Assembly: GCA_036556805.1 (NCBI GenBank)
Contig: DATBIS010000019.1
Location: forward strand, 1 to 44,224
Direction of reading: 5' to 3'
Origin: DATBIS01 sp036556805
GTDB lineage: Bacteria > Actinomycetota > UBA4738 > HRBIN12
Length of the DNA stretch: 44,224 nt
Notes under the pieces: generated by a model
The model's input: only the letters and a program-made list of their open reading frames with translations
Databases searched by the model: none
What the model was told of the DNA's origin: nothing
Shown: one piece after another, positions 38,784 through 44,224 of the stretch
How the letters are laid out: each line of letters begins with the position of its first letter
How positions within the stretch are numbered: the stretch's first letter is position 1
Translations under genes and position numbers: made by a program

Positions 38784-40295
38784 TCAGAACTCGAGGTCGG
38801 CGGCGCCGGACTCCGTGATCGCCGCCGTCGAGCAGGCGTTGCCGGCGCGATCGGTCGGCGTGGACGAAGGCGTCCACACGATCGATCCGTTCGCGGCGGC
38901 CGTCAGCAGCGTGCCGCCGCTCGGCGTGCCGAGCGTGACCGTGATCGTCGACCCCGCCATCGTCATCGTCGAGGCCGAGAACGTCACGGTGCTCGACACG
39001 TAGCTCGTGTTGCCGAGGTTCACCGTCCCGAACGGCAGCTTGGTGGTGTTGGCGGCGTTCCAGACCTGGATACGGTCGCCGCCGCTGTTGTTCACGAGGC
39101 GCACGGTGACGGTCGTGGACGCTCCGTTCCACCCCGAGAGGACCTTGCCGGGCTCGATCGGCTCCGAGAACGTGAACGTCGCCGTGTCGCCGACCTCGGC
39201 CCTGCCCGCGGTCGAACCGTTGTTCGCGGTCTGGACGTCCGTGACGGTGGGGGCCGTGTTGTCGACCGTGACCGTGAAGCCTCCCTGCGTGACCTGGTTG
39301 CCGGCGACGTCGGTCGCCGTGATCGTGAAGGCCTTCGCGCCCGCGGCGAGCGGGCTGCTCGCGGTCTTGGACCCGCTCCGGTAGTTGTAGGTCACCCCGT
39401 CGACGGTGAACGTCCCAGCCGAGAGCGTCACCGCCGTCTGACCGGTGGTGATCGCCGACACGTTCGCCGTGACGGTCTTCACGCCGCTCCCCGGCGCGGG
39501 ATCCGTCACGTTCGCGTACACGTAGTAGGTGCCGCCCTGCTTCACGTAGCCGGCGGTCCCGCCCGCGGTCTTCGCCACGACGGCCGAGGAGACCGTCGGG
39601 GGAAGGAGGTCCACCCGGATGCTCGCGCTCGCCGTCGTGCCCAGGGATCCCACCGCGTACACGGAGTGCACGCCCGCCGGGATGCCGATCGGGAGCGTGA
39701 CGCTCACCGTCGCCGAGCCCGAGGCCGGCACCGGGTCGGGCGTGATCGAGCCCACAAGCACCGTGCCGGTCGCGGGATCGTCCAACCGGTACGTGACGGT
39801 CTCACCGGTGATGTAGGCCTGGATCGACCCCGAGAGGATCTTCGGCAACGAGGTCACGTTCGTCGGCGGCGTGAGCGTGAGGGTGGGCCCGGCCACCGTG
39901 ACCGGTGTGCTCACGGGACCCTCGACGCCGAGCCAGCCGAACTGCTTCGGCACGATCGCGTACCTCCAGGTGCCCGGCGGGACGGCCGCCTCCACGCACG
40001 TGAGAGCGTTGATCGTGCCCGAGCACGACGATCCCACCGCCTGCTCGATGGAGCCGCCGTCGTAGCGAACGACGCGGTAGCCGTTCACCGGGTCGCCGGG
40101 CAGGAGCTCGCTCGCGTTCCACGACACCGTGACGTTGCGCCCGGAGACGCTCGCGGTGGGCCGCTCGCCCGTCGGCATCACGGTCGCTCGCGACGAGCCG
40201 TCACCGGAGCCGTCGACGTTCCACGCGGCCCAGGCGACGCCGCCGCACAGCACGAGGCCGCCCGCGACGAGCACGATCGCCGAGAGGCGCCTCAT
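38784..40295 (-). CDS. Large exported protein with Ig-like repeats
   Basis: A 503-residue exported protein. The signal peptide is MRRLSAIVLVAGGLVLCGGVAW, with cleavage probably before AAWNVDGSGDG. A fibronectin-III-like domain follows (about 45-130, GRNVTVSWNASELLPGDPVN, YRVVRYDGGS), then several Ig-like or bacterial big-domain units, including TATDVAGNQVTQGGFTVTVD and TFSEPIEPGKVLSGWNGAST; the last resembles SbsA Ig-like/CARDB-type domains. It ends in DLEF with no sortase signal or membrane anchor. Cys are few (a pair near SSCSGTINALTC). The ATG overlaps the stop of the upstream gene (ATGA), so the genes are coupled. The sequence after the signal resembles that of the protein at 40814, suggesting a shared surface structure. 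Confidence 0.8.
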   Translation of the reverse strand: MRRLSAIVLVAGGLVLCGGVAWAAWNVDGSGDGSSRATVMPTGERPTASVSGRNVTVSWNASELLPGDPVNGYRVVRYDGGSIEQAVGSSCSGTINALTCVEAAVPPGTWRYAIVPKQFGWLGVEGPVSTPVTVAGPTLTLTPPTNVTSLPKILSGSIQAYITGETVTYRLDDPATGTVLVGSITPDPVPASGSATVSVTLPIGIPAGVHSVYAVGSLGTTASASIRVDLLPPTVSSAVVAKTAGGTAGYVKQGGTYYVYANVTDPAPGSGVKTVTANVSAITTGQTAVTLSAGTFTVDGVTYNYRSGSKTASSPLAAGAKAFTITATDVAGNQVTQGGFTVTVDNTAPTVTDVQTANNGSTAGRAEVGDTATFTFSEPIEPGKVLSGWNGASTTVTVRLVNNSGGDRIQVWNAANTTKLPFGTVNLGNTSYVSSTVTFSASTMTMAGSTITVTLGTPSGGTLLTAAANGSIVWTPSSTPTDRAGNACSTAAITESGAADLEF

Positions 40296-40744
40296 GCGGG
40301 CCTCACCTTCGCGTGGAACGACAGCGGGAACGTCAAGCCCTGGCAGGCGTCGGGCGCCGACGCCGCCATCGTCGCCCGCAGCTTGACCTTCACGCGGCGG
40401 CCGGGACCGATGTGCACTGCCTTCTTCGAGTGCGTGACGACGAGGTTGCCTGCGTCGCATCCGGGGCCGGCGTCACCCACGGAAGCCGAAACCTGCTTCA
40501 CGACGACCGAGACGGAGCCGGGGTTCCGCACCGTGGCCTTGATCGTTGCGACACGACCGGGGACCATCCCCGACACGTGGCCCGAGATCTTCACCGAGAC
40601 GGCCGAGCTCGCGGTGGCAAGCCCCTCGCCACCCGTAGAGCCCAGCCGCGGAAGCCCGTCCGCGGCGAGCGCGATCGAGGCCGAGAGCACCAGCACGCCC
40701 GCCGCGATCCTCACCGCGGCCAGCGAGCCTCGGATCATCCGCAT
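40292..40744 (-). CDS. Small exported beta-rich protein, paralogue of the next gene upstream
   Basis: I know no named family. The 150-residue precursor has a Sec signal (AAVRIAAGVLVLSASIALA, cleaved before ADG). The mature chain aligns with the protein at 40814: a T-[VI]-xN-P-x-S strand, a first Cys in GPGCDAGNLV, and a second in DACQGLTFPLSF. The two Cys probably form a disulfide. Basic residues are frequent (HSKKAVHIGPGRRVKVKLRA). AAGGGA before the ATG is a fair ribosome site; a second ATG two codons later is possible. It sits in the middle of a three-gene cluster and overlaps the next gene by four bases. Confidence 0.75.
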   Translation of the reverse strand: MRMIRGSLAAVRIAAGVLVLSASIALAADGLPRLGSTGGEGLATASSAVSVKISGHVSGMVPGRVATIKATVRNPGSVSVVVKQVSASVGDAGPGCDAGNLVVTHSKKAVHIGPGRRVKVKLRATMAASAPDACQGLTFPLSFHAKVRPA

Positions 40745-40813
40745 CCGTCCCGTCCCTTCGAACGCGAGAGGGGGGAGCGACCCCCCGCCATCTCGCCCTG
40801 GCCTTCCGTGTCC

Positions 40814-41296
40814 CTACGCGTCGCTCGCGCCGGAGAGCGCCACCGGGATCGTGAACACCGCGCCCTGGCAGCTGTCGTCCGAGGCGTTGCTCATGCTCAC
40901 CGCGCCGGTGAGCGTGAAGGTCTGGGAGCCGCCCGCCGGCACGTCGAGGCTGAGGCCCGTCTGGTCGGTGTACGTCACGCCGGTCGATGCGTCGCAGGCG
41001 GGACCCGTGTCGGACGTGATCGCGCCGTCGCCGGTCACGGAGGTGACTTCGACCGGGTACGAGTTCGGATTGCTGATCGTGATCGTCACGTCTCCGGTCG
41101 CGCCCGGGTAGAGGGTCGCGGCCGTCGAGGCCGAGGCGTCGGCCGTCGAGAGCGCCTGCGCCGTGCCCGCCTTCGCGTAACCGTTGCCCGAGCCCGTCGC
41201 CGTCCAGGCCGCGAACGCCACACTCGCTGCGAGCATCGCGCCTACCATCACCGACCCCACCGTGAGCCGCTTCGTCAGCTTCCTTCCGAACCGCAT
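40814..41296 (-). CDS. Small exported protein, TasA/camelysin-like in layout
   Basis: A 160-residue exported protein. The signal MRFGRKLTKRLTVGSVMVG then AMLAASVAFA is followed at the likely cleavage site by AWTATGSGNGYAKAGTA, which recalls the 'FSDTATxxGNTFTAGT' sequence that begins SipW-dependent camelysin/TasA proteins of Bacillus. The rest is beta-rich and Thr/Ser/Gly-rich with two Cys (GPACDASTGV and DSCQGAVFTI). It is the first gene of the cluster, has GAGGAGGAAG as a strong ribosome site, and a sigma-28-like promoter about 60 bases upstream. A fibre or surface-coat subunit is my inference; no SipW-type peptidase is in the window. The frame is open for 24 codons upstream, which I consider leader. 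Confidence 0.8.
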   Translation of the reverse strand: MRFGRKLTKRLTVGSVMVGAMLAASVAFAAWTATGSGNGYAKAGTAQALSTADASASTAATLYPGATGDVTITISNPNSYPVEVTSVTGDGAITSDTGPACDASTGVTYTDQTGLSLDVPAGGSQTFTLTGAVSMSNASDDSCQGAVFTIPVALSGASDA

Positions 41297-41353
41297 CGCT
41301 TCCTCCTCGTGGTTCTCGCCCCTTGGGGCCTTTGACCAGCACATCTGTGTGCG

Positions 41354-41381
41354 ATGTCGGCGAACCACGGTCGGGATTGAG
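41354..41381 (-). promoter_or_regulatory. Sigma-28-like promoter of the exported-protein cluster
   Basis: On the minus strand CTCAA (41381-41377), then GCCGACAT (41361-41354) with 15 bases between TCAA and the -10 octamer. Transcription would begin near 41346, giving a leader of about 50 bases. The stretch is less GC-rich than its surroundings. Confidence 0.5.
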
Positions 41382-41451
41382 CGGTTCTGGCCTTGTTTGA
41401 TCGAATTTCCCCTGTTCCGGGTAGGGGGTCGTTCCCGATGATGGGAAGAGC

Positions 41452-41477
41452 CCGCGCCGGCGCGATCGCCGGCGCGG
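41452..41477 (-). terminator. Hairpin after the secreted hydrolase gene
   Basis: A perfect 11-bp stem (41452-41462 with 41467-41477) and a CGAT loop, eight bases beyond the stop of the hydrolase gene on the minus strand. It separates the hydrolase from the exported-protein cluster. The T run is weak (CTCTTCCC). Confidence 0.55.
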
Positions 41478-41485
41478 CCTCCCTC

Positions 41486-43609
41486 CTAGGCGCCGGCCGA
41501 GAACGCCAGGTCGGCCACGTCGACGACGCCGGAGAAGGTCCTCGAGAACTCGAGCTCCACCGCCACCAGATCGGTCAGGTCCACGCCCGTGAACGCATCG
41601 AGCGGGAAGCGCACCTGGTTCAGCAAGAAGTGGCCGGCGCCGTTGTTCGTGATCATGTCGACGAGAGCCTCGCTCCCGACGTCGGACGCGAGCACCTCCG
41701 AACGGTTCCCGGATCCGTCCTCGAGCACCACCACGAGGTCCTGGTTCTGGATGCCGGCGTTCGCGTAAGCGTACCCCGGGTTCGGCGCGGCACGGAACTG
41801 GAACGCGTCGAACGAGGACACGTCGCTCGAGGGGAACTCGAACCGGATCGTCGCGTCGTCCTCGTCCCAGCCGATCACGCCCTGACCGAGCCCGGGTGAC
41901 CCCGGCCCGAAGAAGCCTCCGCCTCCCAGGTGCACGTCGTAGGAGAAGAGGTAGTCGCCGGGAACGCACGGGACCACCCACGTGTCCTGACACCAACCGA
42001 ACGTGAGGGCGTCGGTTGCCTGCACCACGACGCCGTTCTCGCCCGTGCCGAGATCGCCCGGATCGGTGAAGCGATCGATGTCCAGGCGCCTGCCCGGCAA
42101 GTCGGGGGCGAGATAGCTCACCAGGGTCTGCGCCACGAGGTTCTCTGGCGTCGACTCACCGGTCCACATCGGATCGATTGACGTGTCGTTCGCGAGATAG
42201 CGCCGGAAGAAGCCGACGATGTAGGCCTTGCCGGCGTGCCGCTCTTCGGCCGCGTTGAGCCTGTCGTTGCACCCGCTCCACTTCCCGTCGTCGAACCCAC
42301 CCGGGTAGCCGCGATGCGGGGTCCACACCGTGTTGAAGAAGTTGTGGTTCGCACCGAACACCGTGACCGTGTGCTTCGGCGTGGCGTCGCCCGGGACCAG
42401 GTAGCGAGAGTCGTCGTAGAAGTGGATGCCCTGCAGGTCGTACACGTCGCCGTCGCAGTACGGCAGCATGACCGTGAACGGCACGTCGTTGATCGTCGTC
42501 GCCGTGAAGTCGACCGGCGCGAGCGCGAGCACCGCGTCGATCCCGTACGGCGACGCCCGCTCCTCGTCCACGACCTTGTTCCACACGACGCCCTCGCCGC
42601 CGCGCGAGTGCCCCATCGTGCCGATTCGCGACATGTCGATCGCACCGACGAACGTGGCGCCGAACGGGTCGCCGCCGATCGTGTTCCAGTCGTTCCAGAG
42701 GTCGAGGTGCTTCTCGAGCACCTCGCCGCGCTGGCGCATGCCCGTGTCGAAGACGTTGTTGCCGAGCACGTTCACGCCGTTCGCGCTGATCGACACGACG
42801 ACGAAGCCCCAGCTCGCGAGCTTCCTCGCGATGTAGTCGTAGCCGGCGTAGTTCGGCAGCGCCTTCCACCCTTGCTTGCAGGGCCACCGGTAATCGACGT
42901 GGTTGCCCTTGTAGCAGCTCCAGTGGTTCCCGTGCATGAACACCACGAGCGGGAACGGCCCCGCGGAGAGGTCGGTCGGGTAATGCACGTCGCCGGCGAG
43001 CTCGACCTTCGCGCCGATCTCCGACGGTTGGAAGGCCTTGTCGCCCAGGTCGTACTCGGCGCGCGTGACCTCGTACGGCCCGACGGTCGAGGGATCCGGG
43101 ATCGTGCTCGTCGCCAACGCATCTGGGGTCGCGATCGAGCCCCGGTTCGGCACGGCGGCATTGCCGTAGCGCGCGGAGAGGTCGGCGCTCAGCACCGCGG
43201 CATTCGTCGTGACGGCCGAGATCGACCGGCCGCTTGTCGACGGCACGCCCACCGCGATGGCCGCGCCGCCTGCCACGACCTCGTACCGGAGCGCTCGGGG
43301 CGGGAACGATCCCTTGATCGTGACCCTGAAGACGGTCGGCGGCACCTCGTCCGACTGCAGCTCGACCGGGACGCGCACGCGCTCGACGGTCACGTTGCCC
43401 GTGTGGCGCGCGAGCACTCCCGTCGCACGGAGGGTCGCCTCGACCACCTCAGCGGGGAGGGTCCGCTTCGCGACCTGCTTGGACTGGGTCGCCTGCGACG
43501 AGCCGCCCGGTCCCGCGAGCCCCTGCACGGTGCCCAGCGGCGCCGCGATCAGGACGATCGCGACGAACAACCCGATCCTTCGAACGAGCGATGCGCGGGT
43601 GAGCTTCAT
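41486..43609 (-). CDS. Large secreted alpha/beta hydrolase
   Basis: A 707-residue exported protein. A signal peptide (IGLFVAIVLIAAPLGTVQG, about 12-30) is followed by a beta-rich N-terminal domain (about 60-190), an alpha/beta-hydrolase domain (about 200-520) and a C-terminal domain (about 540-707). The hydrolase domain shows the oxyanion-side strand FPLVVFMHGNHWSCY, the nucleophile elbow GTMGHSRGGEG with S335, a probable acid in LPYCDGDVYDLQG, and a His in FGANHNFFNTVW. This recalls bacterial chlorophyllase- or PET-hydrolase-like dienelactone-type esterases with extra domains. The substrate is unknown. The frame is open 29 codons upstream, but the ATG at 43609 begins the signal sequence. The 111-base gap to the next gene shows nothing but short GC palindromes. 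Confidence 0.82.
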   Translation of the reverse strand: MKLTRASLVRRIGLFVAIVLIAAPLGTVQGLAGPGGSSQATQSKQVAKRTLPAEVVEATLRATGVLARHTGNVTVERVRVPVELQSDEVPPTVFRVTIKGSFPPRALRYEVVAGGAAIAVGVPSTSGRSISAVTTNAAVLSADLSARYGNAAVPNRGSIATPDALATSTIPDPSTVGPYEVTRAEYDLGDKAFQPSEIGAKVELAGDVHYPTDLSAGPFPLVVFMHGNHWSCYKGNHVDYRWPCKQGWKALPNYAGYDYIARKLASWGFVVVSISANGVNVLGNNVFDTGMRQRGEVLEKHLDLWNDWNTIGGDPFGATFVGAIDMSRIGTMGHSRGGEGVVWNKVVDEERASPYGIDAVLALAPVDFTATTINDVPFTVMLPYCDGDVYDLQGIHFYDDSRYLVPGDATPKHTVTVFGANHNFFNTVWTPHRGYPGGFDDGKWSGCNDRLNAAEERHAGKAYIVGFFRRYLANDTSIDPMWTGESTPENLVAQTLVSYLAPDLPGRRLDIDRFTDPGDLGTGENGVVVQATDALTFGWCQDTWVVPCVPGDYLFSYDVHLGGGGFFGPGSPGLGQGVIGWDEDDATIRFEFPSSDVSSFDAFQFRAAPNPGYAYANAGIQNQDLVVVLEDGSGNRSEVLASDVGSEALVDMITNNGAGHFLLNQVRFPLDAFTGVDLTDLVAVELEFSRTFSGVVDVADLAFSAGA

Positions 43610-43720
43610 GGCCCCATCCTCTCCGAGCGCGCCGAGGCTCCGGCCTGCCGGCCGGTGCCTCAGTGTGACCCCGAACCGGGGCCGGCGGTTCCCCATTCGG
43701 AGAGAAAGTGTGGGCGGCCG

Positions 43721-44224
43721 CTAGCCGCGGATCGACGCCACGACCGAGGTGAAGTCGTCGCCGCCGTTGCCGGCTTCGATCACGGCCGCGTACCGCTCGG
43801 CAGCGGCGGCGGGCACGGTGAGCTCCACGCCGGTCCGGCGTGCTTCCTCGATGACGAGTTCGAGGTCCTTCCTCGCGAGCGCCGCGCCGAAGTGCGTCTC
43901 GTCCACCGGCGTCGTGATCCTTCCGCGCCACCGCTGCACGAGCGAGGCGAGCGGCCCGGCGCCGATCCCGTCGAGCACGATCTCGGGATCCATGCCGAGA
44001 CGATCGGTGAGCGAGAGCACCTCTCCGAGCCCGACGAGCGCCGAGATTCCCGCGGCGTTCGCCGCGATCTTCAACGTCGCGCCCGAGCCCGGCGGACCCG
44101 CGCGAACGATCGAGCCGAGCACGCCGAGCAGCTCCTCCTGCCGGTCGATCACGTCCGGGTCGCCGCCGGCGAGGATCGTGAGCGTGCCGCCCTCCGCGTG
44201 CGGGACGCTCCCGAGCACCGGCGC
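43721..44224 (-). CDS. Hydroxyisobutyrate-dehydrogenase-like oxidoreductase, C-terminal part (partial)
   Basis: The gene leaves the window at the right edge; 167 residues of the C-terminal half are visible and the Rossmann domain is missing. It belongs to the 6-phosphogluconate / 3-hydroxyisobutyrate dehydrogenase (beta-hydroxyacid) family: APVLGS at the domain junction, the catalytic-Lys motif GSGATLKIAANAAGISALVG (GxGxxxKxxxN) and the helical domain with a closing HFGAALARKDLELVIEEARR block. Members oxidise 3-hydroxyacids with NAD(P)+, or reduce succinic semialdehyde, glyoxylate or imines. A link to valine breakdown would fit the branched-chain-type E1 genes, but they are 20 kb away. Its 3' end is 111 bases before the secreted hydrolase on the same strand. 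Confidence 0.9.
   Translation of the reverse strand, partial: APVLGSVPHAEGGTLTILAGGDPDVIDRQEELLGVLGSIVRAGPPGSGATLKIAANAAGISALVGLGEVLSLTDRLGMDPEIVLDGIGAGPLASLVQRWRGRITTPVDETHFGAALARKDLELVIEEARRTGVELTVPAAAAERYAAVIEAGNGGDDFTSVVASIRG

Noticed and set aside
1..44224. CRISPR array, insertion sequence, prophage or integrative element
   Set aside because: No short regularly spaced repeats, transposase, integrase or phage gene is visible; composition and codon use are uniform across the window.

Overview
The window is one compact stretch of a high-GC, free-living bacterial chromosome, most likely Actinomycetota and probably outside the well-studied genera. The reasons are very high GC with GTG and TTG starts, TAnnnT -10 boxes a few bases before start codons (leaderless genes), a type A RNase P RNA, and a gene set (gcvT, lpdA, E1/E2, lipB, lipA, zinc-ribbon protein, RNase H, SURF1) that recalls the Mycobacterium tuberculosis Rv2211c-Rv2235 neighbourhood. 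I see no transposon, prophage, CRISPR array, intact tRNA or origin.

Layout. 1-4.6 kb: end of a methyltransferase, a solitary sufB, a small HTH-transmembrane protein, a PAP2 phosphatase, a rhodanese-type sulfurtransferase and a sufT-like gene, so Fe-S and sulfur handling. 4.6-6.6 kb: a LuxR-type response regulator and a soluble histidine kinase whose receiver domain has Glu in place of the phospho-acceptor Asp. 6.6-10.1 kb: a cobalamin riboswitch drives btuF-btuC-btuD; the ATPase carries an extra C-terminal domain. 10.2-17.6 kb: a lipoprotein, gcvT, then lpdA, E1 alpha, E1 beta, E2 and lipB, a nearly complete 2-oxoacid dehydrogenase with its lipoylation enzyme. 17.6-21.8 kb: a copper operon (YHS protein, CsoR, CopA, thioredoxin-TPR protein) with a CsoR box upstream; the 55-residue YHS gene is easily missed. 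21.9-23.9 kb: a second E1 alpha/beta pair without its own E2. 24.0-27.8 kb: a membrane histidine kinase with seven tandem PAS domains. 27.9-32.2 kb: lipA, a mug-type glycosylase, rnpB, a lipoprotein, RNase H, a zinc-ribbon coiled-coil protein and an orphan Flp-type pilin. 32.4-38.7 kb: a YtcJ-like amidohydrolase, an unknown protein, a cold-shock protein, SURF1, pirin, and a CNB-domain / ferredoxin reductase / Rieske operon. 38.8-44.2 kb: a three-gene cluster of exported beta-rich proteins, a large secreted alpha/beta hydrolase and the 3' part of a hydroxyisobutyrate-dehydrogenase-like gene.

How they fit. SufB/SufT (Fe-S), LipB/LipA (lipoate; LipA is an Fe-S radical-SAM enzyme), E2, Lpd and GcvT form a connected lipoate-dependent metabolism theme. 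The most interesting signal crosses the gene map: four places carry a sigma-28 (FliA/SigD/WhiG)-like promoter pattern, TCAA/TCAG - 15 or 16 bases - GCCGATAT-like. They lie before the receiver-kinase, the seven-PAS kinase, the Flp pilin and the exported-protein cluster. This suggests one regulon linking sensing with surface appendages. The exported cluster contains two tandem paralogues sharing a Cys pair, and a third protein sharing the sequence just after signal cleavage; it looks like an undescribed, TasA/camelysin-like surface system.
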